Shown here: in pieces, positions 39,735 to 48,224 of the stretch
Layout: the number at the start of each line of letters is the position of its first letter
How positions within the stretch are numbered: the stretch's first letter is position 1
Assembly: GCA_964630925.1 (NCBI GenBank)
Contig: CAZVZK010000005.1
Coordinates: 1 to 64,000, forward strand
Direction: 5' to 3'
Length of the DNA: 64,000 nt
From: RGDT01 sp964630925
GTDB lineage: Bacteria > Planctomycetota > Planctomycetia > Gemmatales > Gemmataceae
The notes under the pieces: model-generated
The model's database searches: none
What the model was told of the DNA's origin: nothing
The model's input: the letters and a program-made list of their open reading frames with translations, nothing else
Made by a program: the position numbers and the translations under genes

Positions 39735-40532
39735 ATGCAGTTCACCCTCAAGGTCTGGCGACAGAACGGCCCCTCCGACGCGGGGCGGCTGGACACCCTC
39801 ACGGCGTCCGACATCACCCCCGACATGTCGTTCCTCGAGATGCTCGACGTGGTCAACCAGGGCCTGATCGAGAAGGGCCAGGAGGCCATCGCCTTCGACC
39901 ACGACTGCCGCGAGGGCATCTGCGGCTCGTGCAGCCTGTACATCAACGGCGTCGCGCACGGCCCGCGGAAGATGCTGCCCAACGGCAAGCGCGAGGCCAA
40001 GACCACCTGCCAGACCTACATGCGCGACTTCAAGGACGGCGAGACGATCTTCGTCGAGCCGTTCCGCGCCCGCGCCTTCCCCGTCATCAAGGACCTCGTC
40101 GTCGACCGCTCGGCGTTCGACCGCATCATCCAGGTGGGCGGCTTCGTGTCGGCCAACACGGGCGGCGCCCCGGACGGCAACGCCCAGCTCGTCCCCAAGG
40201 TCGATCAGGAGCAGGCCATGGACGCCGCCGCCTGCATCGGCTGCGGGGCCTGCGTCGCCGCCTGTAAGAACGCCAGCGCCATGCTCTTCGTCTCCGCCAA
40301 GGTGGCGCACCTCGGCTTCCTGCCCCAGGGCCAGCCCGAGCGAGCCGAGCGCGTCAAGAAGATGGTCGAACGCATGGACGCCGAGGGCTTCGGCAACTGC
40401 ACGAACTACTACGAGTGCGAGGCCGCCTGCCCCAAGGAGATCCCGGCGGCGTTCATCGCGAAGATGAACCGCGATTACATCTGGGCCAGCCTCAAGGGCG
40501 AGGCCAAGACCGGAGGCGGCGGCGCTGGCTGA
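39735..40532 (+). CDS. sdhB: Succinate dehydrogenase/fumarate reductase iron-sulfur subunit
   Basis: 265 residues. The N-terminal ferredoxin domain carries the [2Fe-2S] motif 'CREGICGSCSLYINGVAHGP' plus a later Cys ('TTCQTYMRD'). The C-terminal domain has 'CIGCGACVAACKNAS' and 'CTNYYECEAACPKEIP' for the [4Fe-4S] and [3Fe-4S] clusters. It carries electrons from the flavoprotein to the cytochrome b subunit. It is the last gene of sdhCAB; the 120-bp gap after sdhA contains a decayed repeat of the sdhA tail. Confidence 0.94.
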   Translation: MQFTLKVWRQNGPSDAGRLDTLTASDITPDMSFLEMLDVVNQGLIEKGQEAIAFDHDCREGICGSCSLYINGVAHGPRKMLPNGKREAKTTCQTYMRDFKDGETIFVEPFRARAFPVIKDLVVDRSAFDRIIQVGGFVSANTGGAPDGNAQLVPKVDQEQAMDAAACIGCGACVAACKNASAMLFVSAKVAHLGFLPQGQPERAERVKKMVERMDAEGFGNCTNYYECEAACPKEIPAAFIAKMNRDYIWASLKGEAKTGGGGAG

Positions 40533-40563
40533 CCGTTCAAGTCGCACAACCGGCACGGCCGAT

Positions 40564-40592
40564 ACCGATGGGGATATCCCCTTCCCATCGGT
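40564..40592 (+). promoter_or_regulatory. Nested palindromes just before the GT2 start codon
   Basis: ACCGATGGG (40564-40572) pairs with CCCATCGGT (40584-40592), and inside it GGGGATATCCCC (40570-40581) is itself a perfect palindrome. The two foldings compete. The structure sits 32 bp after the sdhB stop and 6 bp before the next ATG, where it could end the sdh transcript or mask translation. Confidence 0.4.
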
Positions 40593-40598
40593 GCCGAC

Positions 40599-41579
40599 AT
40601 GATCTCCTTCGTCGTCCCCGTCTTCAACGAAGCGCCCAGCCTGCCCATCCTGTGGCGCGAGATCGACGCGATGGCCGCCCGCGAGGGCCTCGAGGTCGAG
40701 GCCGTCTTCGTCGATGACGGGAGCGGCGACGCCTCCTGGGCCGAGATCGAACGCCTGGCACGCGAGGACCCGCGCGTCCGCGGCGTCCGCCTGCGCCGCA
40801 ACTTCGGCAAGGCAGCCGCCCTGTCCGCCGGCTTCCGCGTCGCCCGCGGCGAGGCGGTGTTCACCCTCGACGCCGACCTGCAGGACGACCCCGCCGAGGT
40901 GCCGCGCTTCCTGGCGAAGCTGCGCGAGGGCGCCGACGTTGTGAGCGGCTGGAAGCGCGTGCGCCACGACCCGTGGCACAAGGTCTGGCCGAGCCGCCTG
41001 TTCAACGCGACGGTGAGCTGGGTGACGGGCGTCAAGCTGCACGACCACAACTGCGGCTTCAAGTGCTACCGGGCCGAGGTGCTGCGCGAGGTCCACATCC
41101 ACGGCGAGCTGCACCGCTTCGTCCCCGTCCTGGCCTCCGCACGCGGCTTCAAGGTCGCCGAGGTCGAGGTCAACCACCGCCCGCGCGTCTACGGGCATTC
41201 CAAGTACGGCATCGGGCGGCTCACCAAGGGCCTGCTCGACCTCCTCACCGTGACCTTCCTCACCGGCTTCCGCAACCGCCCGCAGCACCTCCTCGGCACC
41301 GTCGGCCTGCTGGCATTCTCCCTCGGCCTGCTGTGCCTGACCGGCCTCGGCGTGCTGTGGGTGGGCAACCGCGTCTGGGGCGAGGAGACGTTCGGCCCGC
41401 TGCACGCCCGGCCTCTGATGACCTACGCCGTCGCGTCGGCCCTGCTGGGGGCGCAGATGATCTCCATCGGCGTGCTGGCGGAGCTGATCACCGCCAACTC
41501 CGGCAAGCCCGAGGACCGCTACAGCGTCGCCGGCGAGACGGCCCCGGCCGAGGCCGCGCCGGTACGCAAGAGCGCGTGA
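40599..41579 (+). CDS. GT2 glycosyltransferase, polyprenyl-phosphate type (ArnC/DPM1-like)
   Basis: 326 residues. The GT-A domain begins 'ISFVVPVFNEAPSLPILWRE' and has the metal-binding acidic motif in 'FTLDADLQDDP' (about 88-98) and 'DDGSGDASW' earlier. The C-terminal part has two membrane helices (about 230-255 and 265-310), as in enzymes that load sugars onto undecaprenyl or dolichyl phosphate. The product would serve as donor for a membrane transferase, and such an ArnT-like gene lies 74 bp downstream. The sugar is not predictable. Confidence 0.85.
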   Translation: MISFVVPVFNEAPSLPILWREIDAMAAREGLEVEAVFVDDGSGDASWAEIERLAREDPRVRGVRLRRNFGKAAALSAGFRVARGEAVFTLDADLQDDPAEVPRFLAKLREGADVVSGWKRVRHDPWHKVWPSRLFNATVSWVTGVKLHDHNCGFKCYRAEVLREVHIHGELHRFVPVLASARGFKVAEVEVNHRPRVYGHSKYGIGRLTKGLLDLLTVTFLTGFRNRPQHLLGTVGLLAFSLGLLCLTGLGVLWVGNRVWGEETFGPLHARPLMTYAVASALLGAQMISIGVLAELITANSGKPEDRYSVAGETAPAEAAPVRKSA

Positions 41580-41653
41580 CCGCAGACGCATGGACTGGCG
41601 CGGCGGCAGCGGGTATGCTTGGCGGCGGACAGGGAGGGCGGGCCGTGGGCAGG

Positions 41654-43402
41654 ATGCTGCATCTGCTGTTGCTGGCCGGGGTGGCGGCCATGGTGATGTT
41701 CGTCAACCTGGGCGCCCCGTCGCTCTGGGACCGCGACGAGCCGCGGAACGCCTCCTGTGCCCGCGAGATGATGGAGCGCGGCGACTGGGTCGTCCCCACT
41801 TTCAACGACGACCTGCGCGTCCTCAAGCCGGCGCTCAAGTACTGGCAGATGATCGCCGCCTACCGGATGTTCGGCGTCAACGAATTCGCCGCCCGCTTCT
41901 TCTCGGCGGTGTCGGCCCTCCTCGCCGCCTGGGTGACGTACCTCCTCGCCGCCCGCCTCTTCGGCCCGCGCGCCGGCCTGCTTTCGGGCGTCGTCCTCCT
42001 GACGTGCCTCCTGTTCGCGATGGCGGGGCACATGGCCAAGATCGACGCCACGCTGACGCTGGCGTCCGCCCTGGCCCTCCTCGCCTACGCCTCGTTCGCC
42101 TTCACCCCGGGCGACGGCCTGACGGACCCGATCCCGCGTTGGTGGGCGTGGGCGCTTGTGTACGCCGCCCTCGGGCTGGCCCTGCTCGCCAAGGGCCTGC
42201 CGGGCGTCGTGCCCGCCGCCGTCATCGGTATGTTCCTGCTCATCGTCCGCTTGCCGGCCTCCGAGGCGGTCGGCTGGTGGCAACGGGCGCTCGATGTCGT
42301 CCGCCCCTTCGCGCCGCTACACTTCCTCCGCGTCTTCCTGGCGATGCGCCCCCTGATGGGTCTGCTGATCGTCCTCGCCGTCGCCGGGCCGTGGTACGTC
42401 CTCGTCGGCCTGAGGACCGACGGCGAGTTCCTCCGCGGCTTCTTCCTGACGCACCACTTCGGGCGGGCGATGGAGCCGATGGAGGGCCACGGCGGCCCGT
42501 TCCTCGCCTACTACCTAGGCACCATCGCCGCCGGGTTGTTCCCGTGGTCGGTCTTCCTCCTCCCGCTCGCGGTGTGGCTCGTCGCACGGCTGCGTGAGGC
42601 CGGGCCGCGCCGCGACGCCTGCCTCTTCCTCTCCTGCTACGTCGGCGTGTACGTCGTGCTGTTCTCGTGCGCCAGGACGAAGCTGCCCAGTTACATCACG
42701 CCGTGCTTCCCCGGCGTGGCGGTCCTGGTCGGCGCACTGCTCGACGAGGCCGCCGACGGCGTCTCCGGCTGGCTCGGCGCGTGGATGAAGGCGGGGCTCG
42801 GGCTGCTCGCGCTCGCGGGAGTGGCGGTCATCGTTGCGTCGTTCTTCATCGGCCAGCTCATCGCCGGCGCCGAGGTGCTGTGCGTGTTGGGGGTCGTGCT
42901 GGCGCTGGCCGGCGTCGCCGCCTTCGTGTTGATGCACAAGGGCCGTGCGCTGGCGTCCGTGGCGGCGGCCTGCGTGGGGCTGACGGTGTTCACCGCCGGG
43001 GCGTTCGGCGTCCTGCTGCCGCGTGTCGGCTCGGTGCGGACGCATGACGAGGTGTGCCGGGCGATCCTGCGGCGGTGCCCGGAGGCGCGGTTCGGCACGC
43101 ACGCCGACATCGACCCGAGCTGGGTGTTCTACGCGACGCGGCCCATCGTCCCGGTGGTCGTCGATGGCAAGCCGCCGCCGGCGGCCAAGGCGTGGACGGC
43201 CACGCCGGTGCCCCTGGCGGAATTCGCGGCCGGCGAGGGGCGTTACCTGATCGCCAAGGAGGAGGAGTGGGGGTGGTTACAGAAACTCCTGCCTTCGGAC
43301 GCGCGTGTGGTGGCTGAGGCGCCGGTCTTCCTCCGCAAGAGGCGCTGGATTGTGATCGAGCTGCCGTCGCCGCAGGCGGCGCGTGTGCGGGCCGGCGGCT
43401 GA
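41654..43402 (+). CDS. ArnT/PMT-like integral membrane glycosyltransferase
   Basis: About 582 residues with 11-13 hydrophobic helices. The N-terminal 'APSLWDRDEPRNASCAREM' contains the Asp-Glu pair of the ArnT/PMT GT-C catalytic loop, followed by 'ERGDWVVPTFNDDLRVLKPA', a hallmark of the ArnT family. 'AGHMAKIDATLTLA' and 'RTKLPSYITPCFPG' are further family blocks. It should transfer a sugar from a polyprenyl-phosphate donor, made by the upstream GT2 protein, to lipid A or another envelope acceptor. GTG at 41645 with GGGAGG upstream is an equally good start. A TGGACT-17 bp-TATGCT element (41591-41619) may drive it. Confidence 0.85.
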   Translation: MLHLLLLAGVAAMVMFVNLGAPSLWDRDEPRNASCAREMMERGDWVVPTFNDDLRVLKPALKYWQMIAAYRMFGVNEFAARFFSAVSALLAAWVTYLLAARLFGPRAGLLSGVVLLTCLLFAMAGHMAKIDATLTLASALALLAYASFAFTPGDGLTDPIPRWWAWALVYAALGLALLAKGLPGVVPAAVIGMFLLIVRLPASEAVGWWQRALDVVRPFAPLHFLRVFLAMRPLMGLLIVLAVAGPWYVLVGLRTDGEFLRGFFLTHHFGRAMEPMEGHGGPFLAYYLGTIAAGLFPWSVFLLPLAVWLVARLREAGPRRDACLFLSCYVGVYVVLFSCARTKLPSYITPCFPGVAVLVGALLDEAADGVSGWLGAWMKAGLGLLALAGVAVIVASFFIGQLIAGAEVLCVLGVVLALAGVAAFVLMHKGRALASVAAACVGLTVFTAGAFGVLLPRVGSVRTHDEVCRAILRRCPEARFGTHADIDPSWVFYATRPIVPVVVDGKPPPAAKAWTATPVPLAEFAAGEGRYLIAKEEEWGWLQKLLPSDARVVAEAPVFLRKRRWIVIELPSPQAARVRAGG

Positions 43403-43406
43403 CGCC

Positions 43407-44741
43407 TCACCCGCGGATGGCCCAGCCGACCAGCTCGCCGAGCGTCGCGCCCTTGCCCTGGACGAGGATGCCGACACGGAAGATGCGTCCGGCCATCCAC
43501 ACGCACAGGGCCGTGAACGCCAGCACGAGGGCCGACCCCAGGACCGGCTCCCACCAGGCGATGTTCGCCGACAGCGCGAGCCGCGCGATCATGATCATCG
43601 GCGTGCAGGGCGGGAAGAAGGACGCCACGCGGGCCACCAGTCCGTCGGGGCTGGTCAGGATCGGCGCCAGGAGGAACAAGGGGATCATCGCCGGGAGCAT
43701 CACCGGCATCATGAGCGTCTGCGGCTCCTTCATGTCCGTACACGCGGCCCCGACGGCCATGAACAGGGAGCCGTAGGTCAAGAGCGCCAGCACCAGGTAG
43801 AAGGCGAACCACCCGATGAGCCACGCCGGGACCTGGTCGCCGTAGCCGTAGTAGTGCAGCCCGCCGTAGGCCCCTCCGACGTAGACCGACGCCAGGACCA
43901 TGGCCACCCCCAGCCCCCCAAGCAGCTTGCCGGCCATGAGCTGGAAGGGCGTCACCGAACCGAGGAGGACCTCCGAGATGCGGGCCATCTTCTCCTCCAG
44001 CACCCCCTGCATCATGGGCGTGGACACGACGAAGACGATGACGAACATCAACATGATGCACCCGATGCCGACGAAGATGCGTGCGAGCGCCTTCGTCGCC
44101 CCCGCGTCGTCGCTGACGCTCCCGTCCGGCTCGCGCGACGACAGGCCGAGCCTCAGGACCGGCGGCTTCTGCCCCTCCGTCAGCAACTTGCGCATGTCGA
44201 GGCCGGGGAAGCCCTTCTCCAGCATCGTCACCAGCGTCATCTCGAAGATCGCCCAGTTGTAGAACTCCATCGAGCCGGGGAGGTTCGGCCGCGACTGGTA
44301 GCGGGCCGCCCGGGGGTCGTTCAGCGGGTTATCCGGCTTGCCGCCCTTCTTCGTCAGAAACTCGGGGCCGACCTCGAGGAAGCCGGTGATCTCGCCCTTG
44401 CGCACGCGGGCGGACAGCGCCAGACGCTGCTCGTCGGCGTCGGCCTCCGGGTCGGCCTCCTCCAGGCGGAACACCGGCCGCACCGGCTCGCCCGACCGCG
44501 GATCCTTCTCCTGCTTGCGTCGCTCGGCCGCCGCCTTCAGCAGAGGAAACACCTTCCCCCCCGGCGTACGGTCGATCACGACGAACGAGCGCTCCTGCTT
44601 GTCCTCCAGCGTGCGGGTGATCACCCCGACGCCGGCGCCCAGGAGCATCATCACCGGCAGCAGGACGATGCTGATGACGAACGCCCGCGTTCGGACGGTG
44701 GCCAGGAACTCACGCCGTGCGATCACCCAGATCTTGTTCAC
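43407..44741 (-). CDS. ABC-2 type exporter permease, NatB-like
   Basis: 444 residues, GTG start overlapping the ATPase stop by 4 bp (GTGA), which sets the start. One N-terminal helix ('TRAFVISIVLLPVMMLLGAG') is followed by a large outer domain (about 45-215) and a C-terminal cluster of five or six helices with 'MQGVLEEKMARISEVLLGSV', the hallmark of NatB/YhaP-type ABC-2 permeases. With the ATPase it forms an exporter. Sodium, drugs or peptides are the known ranges; the substrate is not evident. Confidence 0.88.
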   Translation of the reverse strand: MNKIWVIARREFLATVRTRAFVISIVLLPVMMLLGAGVGVITRTLEDKQERSFVVIDRTPGGKVFPLLKAAAERRKQEKDPRSGEPVRPVFRLEEADPEADADEQRLALSARVRKGEITGFLEVGPEFLTKKGGKPDNPLNDPRAARYQSRPNLPGSMEFYNWAIFEMTLVTMLEKGFPGLDMRKLLTEGQKPPVLRLGLSSREPDGSVSDDAGATKALARIFVGIGCIMLMFVIVFVVSTPMMQGVLEEKMARISEVLLGSVTPFQLMAGKLLGGLGVAMVLASVYVGGAYGGLHYYGYGDQVPAWLIGWFAFYLVLALLTYGSLFMAVGAACTDMKEPQTLMMPVMLPAMIPLFLLAPILTSPDGLVARVASFFPPCTPMIMIARLALSANIAWWEPVLGSALVLAFTALCVWMAGRIFRVGILVQGKGATLGELVGWAIRG

Positions 44742-45649
44742 GATGGATCGGCCTCCGTCTCGGGCGCGGCGATGCGGACGAAGATGTCGTGCAGGGAAGG
44801 CCGGGCCACCTCGAAATGCTCCACGCGGCCCTTGCGCATCAGCGCCTCCAGCAGCGCCTGGTGGTCGGCGCCTCGCTCCATACGCAGCTCCTGGCCGTTG
44901 CCGTGATCGATCACGCCGAGGACGCCCGGCAGGGGCCCGCCGTCGAGCGGGGGACGCCCCGCGAGGCGGACTCGTACCGTGTCCTCGCCGTAGCGCTGCT
45001 GGATGTCGGCGAGCGTGCCGTCGAGGACCTTCTTGCCCTTGAAGATCATGAAGATGAAGTCGCACAGGCGCTCGGCGACGGCCATGTCGTGCGTCGAGAA
45101 GATGACCGTCGAGCCGGCCTTGTTGAGCGCGAGGATCTCGTCCCGGACCACGTCGGCGTTGACCGGGTCGAGGCCGCTGAACGGCTCGTCGAGGAGGACG
45201 AGGTCGGGGGAGTGGGCGACGGTGGCGATGAACTGCACCTTCTGGGCCATGCCCTTGGACAGCGCCTCGACCGTCTTTCCGCCCCAGTCGGCGAGGCCGA
45301 GTTTCTCCAGCCAGCGGTCGACGGCGGGGCCGGGGTCGTGGACGCCCTTGAGCTGGGCGTGGAAGCATAGAAGCTCGCGGACGTACATCTTCTTGTAGAG
45401 CCCGCGCTCCTCGGGGAGGTAGCCGATGCGGTCGTGGGCAGCGCCGTGCGTCTCCTCGCCGAGGACGCGGATGTGCCCGCGGTCCGGCATGAGGATGCGC
45501 ATGATCATCCGCAGCGTGGTGGACTTGCCGGAGCCGTTGGGGCCGATGAAGCCGTACACGCTGCCCGCGGGGACGCGCAGGCTGAGGCCGTCCACGGCGG
45601 TGACGGAGGAGTACGTCTTGGTCACGTCCTCGATGGAGACGGCGTCCAT
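44738..45649 (-). CDS. ABC exporter ATP-binding protein, NatA-like
   Basis: 303 residues. Walker A 'GPNGSGKST', Q-loop region 'IGYLPEERGLYKKMYVRELL', signature 'EALSKGMAQKVQFIATVAHS', Walker B 'LVLLDEPFSGLDP' and H-loop 'VIFSTHDMAVAE' are present. The signature begins 'LSKG' rather than 'LSGG', as in NatA/YhaQ-type proteins. The C-terminal 80 residues are the DUF4162-type extension of this subfamily ('ALMRKGRVEHFEVARPSLHD'). It is coupled by a 4-bp overlap to the permease. It is divergent from a TPR protein gene. Confidence 0.9.
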   Translation of the reverse strand: MDAVSIEDVTKTYSSVTAVDGLSLRVPAGSVYGFIGPNGSGKSTTLRMIMRILMPDRGHIRVLGEETHGAAHDRIGYLPEERGLYKKMYVRELLCFHAQLKGVHDPGPAVDRWLEKLGLADWGGKTVEALSKGMAQKVQFIATVAHSPDLVLLDEPFSGLDPVNADVVRDEILALNKAGSTVIFSTHDMAVAERLCDFIFMIFKGKKVLDGTLADIQQRYGEDTVRVRLAGRPPLDGGPLPGVLGVIDHGNGQELRMERGADHQALLEALMRKGRVEHFEVARPSLHDIFVRIAAPETEADPS

Positions 45650-45754
45650 TCGGGCCCTTCGGAGGGGGAGCGGGCTGCGTGTCTGTGTAGTTGTATTCGG
45701 ACGCGGGGCGGAGGCGATTTCGCCGCCGGTCCCGCGGGCAACGAAAGTTCCCCC

Positions 45755-45783
45755 TTGCGGGGCGGGCCGTACACGCCCATAAT
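45755..45783 (+). promoter_or_regulatory. Sigma70-type promoter
   Basis: TTGCGG (45755-45760), a 17-bp spacer and CATAAT (45778-45783), 37 bp before the ATG at 45821. Its -10 (CATAATCCC) matches the one at 1005-1013 exactly. Confidence 0.5.
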
Positions 45784-45820
45784 CCCCCATGCCACTCCCG
45801 CTCGCGGAGGCACATCCAGC

Positions 45821-46789
45821 ATGAAGCTCTCGCGTTGGCTCCTGGCCGCCGCCGCACTCCTCGCGGCGACCCTGGCCGTCTCGGCCCAGGTGCCGTACTT
45901 CGGAAACCCCTACGGGGGCTTCTCCTACTCGCGTGGGCGGGTGAGCGTCGGCGTCGGCTTCGGCGGCCCCGTCCTCGTGGCGCGGTCCAGCTATTACGGG
46001 ATGTTCGCGCCGCCACCACCGCCAGTCATCGTCATCAGGCGGACGATCTACATCGAGCGCCCCCCACGCGAGCAGGACGACTACCCCCCTCCCCCGCCCC
46101 CACGCCGTCGCGAGGGGCCGATGGACCCGCCGCCGCCGGAGATCCCGCCCGTGCCGGACGTGCCGCCGGTGCCGGACATCCCGCCCATGCCCGGCGAGCC
46201 GCCCCCGCTGCCGCTCGAAGAGAAGAAGCTCATCCCGCTGCCGCCGCCGCGCCCGAGGCCGAAGCCGCCGGCGGACGGCGAGCCGGCGCTGCCGCGCGCC
46301 CCGGAGCCGTTCGACGACCCGGAGCTGGAGTCGCGCAGGCAGATGGACCTCGGACGCGAGGACTTCATCGACCGGCAATACGGCCGTGCGGCCCAGCGCT
46401 TCCGCCGGGCGATGGCCCTGCGTCCGCGCGACGGCCTGCCCGTCGTCCTGCTCGCCCAGGCGCTCCTCGCGTCCGCCAAGTATCACGAGGCGAGCGACGC
46501 CATCGTCACCGCCGTGCGCCTGTGGCCGGAATTGCCCGGCGCGGCGTTCCGCCCGCTGGACGTGTACGGCCCGGACGTGGTGTCGTACACCGAGCATCTC
46601 CGCGAGGTCGAGCGTCTGCGTGACCGCCACCCGGCGGATGCGGCCCTCATGTTTGTCGCCGGCTATCAGGCGTGGATGGACGGGCGGCGCGACGAGGCGG
46701 CGGGGCTTTTCCGTGGCCTGGCGGGGCGCTTCGATGCCCCCACCCTGGAGCGGTTCCTGCGGGCGTTGCCGGCGGGCGGCCCGCTGTGA
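45821..46789 (+). CDS. Secreted Pro-rich protein with TPR-like C-terminus
   Basis: 322 residues, GGAGG 10 nt before the ATG. Signal peptide 1-22 (ends VSAQ). A Gly/Tyr/Ser stretch ('YFGNPYGGFSYSRGRVSVGV') is followed by an extreme Pro-rich region (about 66-165, 'DPPPPEIPPVPDVPPVPDIP'). The C-terminal 140 residues have TPR-type helices ('GREDFIDRQYGRAAQRFRRA', 'LLASAKYHEASDAIVTAV'). This layout suggests an envelope-spanning spacer with a protein-binding end. No specific function can be assigned. Confidence 0.75.
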   Translation: MKLSRWLLAAAALLAATLAVSAQVPYFGNPYGGFSYSRGRVSVGVGFGGPVLVARSSYYGMFAPPPPPVIVIRRTIYIERPPREQDDYPPPPPPRRREGPMDPPPPEIPPVPDVPPVPDIPPMPGEPPPLPLEEKKLIPLPPPRPRPKPPADGEPALPRAPEPFDDPELESRRQMDLGREDFIDRQYGRAAQRFRRAMALRPRDGLPVVLLAQALLASAKYHEASDAIVTAVRLWPELPGAAFRPLDVYGPDVVSYTEHLREVERLRDRHPADAALMFVAGYQAWMDGRRDEAAGLFRGLAGRFDAPTLERFLRALPAGGPL

Positions 46790-46802
46790 GGCCGCCCTCG
46801 CC

Positions 46803-47996
46803 TCAAGACGCCCGCGGCTGCACCAGCCGGCCCAGGAACAGGATGCTGTCCGTCTTGCGGTCGAGGATCAGGAACAGGAACGGCCTGTTCGCCTTGAAGA
46901 CGGGGATGCGCGGGCCGGCGGCCTTGGGCGTCACGCCGATGCCCGTAGCCGCGCCCGCCTCGCTGCCCTTCTCATTCACATCGACGTAGGCCCGGTGGAA
47001 CACGTCCGACAGCCGCAGCCCCTCACCGGAGGCGATGCCGGAGAAGTCCGCCTTCGGCCCGAACGCATTGGGCATCCCCATCGCCGACAGCGTCTCCTTC
47101 AGGTCGAGCTGCACCGCCAGGCGGAATTTGGGGATCGTCATCTCCACCTTCTGCACCCGCAGGTCGCGCATCCACCCCGTCAACTTCTCCGCCGTCAGAG
47201 CCTTCTCGAAGTCTTCCAGGGGCACCGTCGCCGCAGGGAGGATGAAGACCATGCTCGCCTCGTTGCCCGAGAAGGGCAGCTCGAGCAGGGAGACCGACGG
47301 CCCCTCGCGGAAGGCGAACTCCGCCCGCTGGTGCATGTACGGCACCTTCACCTTGCCGCCGGGGGCGTTGAAGTCGCCCTCCTTCGTCAGGTCCTTCCGG
47401 AACGGGTACTCCCAGTCGCCCTTGAAGTGGATGGCGCTGGCCAGGACCATGCGCGTCTCGCGCGTCACGCTGCCGCCCGGCAGCAGATCCTTGATCCGCC
47501 CGTCGGTGTTCTTCTCCACCCAGCCGTTGATCGCCTTACGCGACTCGTTGGGCCGGCCCTCGAAGTCGGCCTGCGCCAGCGAGGCGTTCGGGAACGACTT
47601 GCACGACTTGAGGAAGGCGTCCCCCATTGTCAGGCCCTTGCGCGTCCACAGCCCGGCGGCCATGAGCGTGCGCGTGCCCTTGCCGGACCGCCCGGTCAAC
47701 GACTTGAGCAAGGGTGCGACGGCGGCGGCGGAGTCGTCGCCGGGCAGGTGCAGGGCCTTGGCCATCTGCTTCTGCGTGTCGCCGCGCGCGCCCGACGCCG
47801 CCAGCCCGAGGGCCGACAGCAGCGACACCGGCGAGTAGAACAGGTTGCCCTTGTGGGTGCGGACCTGCTGATAGAGCGCCACGCCGAAGCTGGTGGTCGC
47901 CTCGGCGGCGGGGTCGGCGGGGGGGGACTTCATGGGGCCGGCCCAGGCGAGGGGTGCGGCGCAGGCGGCGAGGCAGATCAGTGCGAGCCGGGCCAT
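46803..47996 (-). CDS. Serpin-family protease inhibitor
   Basis: 397 residues with a signal peptide (1-20), GGAGGA upstream of the ATG. Serpin fold markers: 'NLFYSPVSLLSALGLAASGA', 'VLASAIHFKGDWEYPF', 'YVDVNEKGSEAGAATG', and the C-terminal 'FKANRPFLFLILDRKTDSIL' and 'FLGRL'. The hinge starts at Glu342 ('EKGSEAGAATGIG'), rich in small residues as needed for an inhibitory serpin. Counting 17 residues from that Glu places P1 at Lys358, which predicts inhibition of trypsin-like proteases. It is exported, so the target is probably outside the cytoplasm. Confidence 0.9.
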   Translation of the reverse strand: MARLALICLAACAAPLAWAGPMKSPPADPAAEATTSFGVALYQQVRTHKGNLFYSPVSLLSALGLAASGARGDTQKQMAKALHLPGDDSAAAVAPLLKSLTGRSGKGTRTLMAAGLWTRKGLTMGDAFLKSCKSFPNASLAQADFEGRPNESRKAINGWVEKNTDGRIKDLLPGGSVTRETRMVLASAIHFKGDWEYPFRKDLTKEGDFNAPGGKVKVPYMHQRAEFAFREGPSVSLLELPFSGNEASMVFILPAATVPLEDFEKALTAEKLTGWMRDLRVQKVEMTIPKFRLAVQLDLKETLSAMGMPNAFGPKADFSGIASGEGLRLSDVFHRAYVDVNEKGSEAGAATGIGVTPKAAGPRIPVFKANRPFLFLILDRKTDSILFLGRLVQPRAS

Positions 47997-48025
47997 GAGT
48001 GGTCCTCCCGTGGAGGCCGTGGTGT

Positions 48026-48145
48026 TCACTTCTTCTCGGCGGGGGCGGCTGTCTCCTTGACGGCCTTCTTGGCCAGGCGCTCCATCTCCTTACGCGAGCG
48101 GTTGAGGCGCTGCTTACGCCGCTTCCCCGAACGATTCGTCCCCAT
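48026..48145 (-). CDS. Small basic protein
   Basis: 39 residues, very basic in its first half ('GTNRSGKRRKQRLNRSRKEM') and ending Ala/Lys-rich. GGGAG 9 nt before the ATG at 48145 supports this start over ATGs at 48160 and further up. There is no signal peptide, so it is cytoplasmic and likely to bind nucleic acid or ribosomes. It lies 29 bp upstream of the serpin gene on the same strand. The family is not recognised with certainty. Confidence 0.6.
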   Translation of the reverse strand: MGTNRSGKRRKQRLNRSRKEMERLAKKAVKETAAPAEKK

Positions 48146-48224
48146 GATCGATGCTCCCATCTCCTTGTGACCACAAAACGTCAGCTTAGCAGACGCCGCG
48201 CCGGCCGGGAAGGGCACGCTCCGG

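Noticed and set aside
43383..44906. Plus-strand frame opposite the ABC-2 permease
   Set aside because: His/Arg/Gln-rich antisense filler. The minus strand has the permease motifs and a 4-bp coupling to the ATPase.
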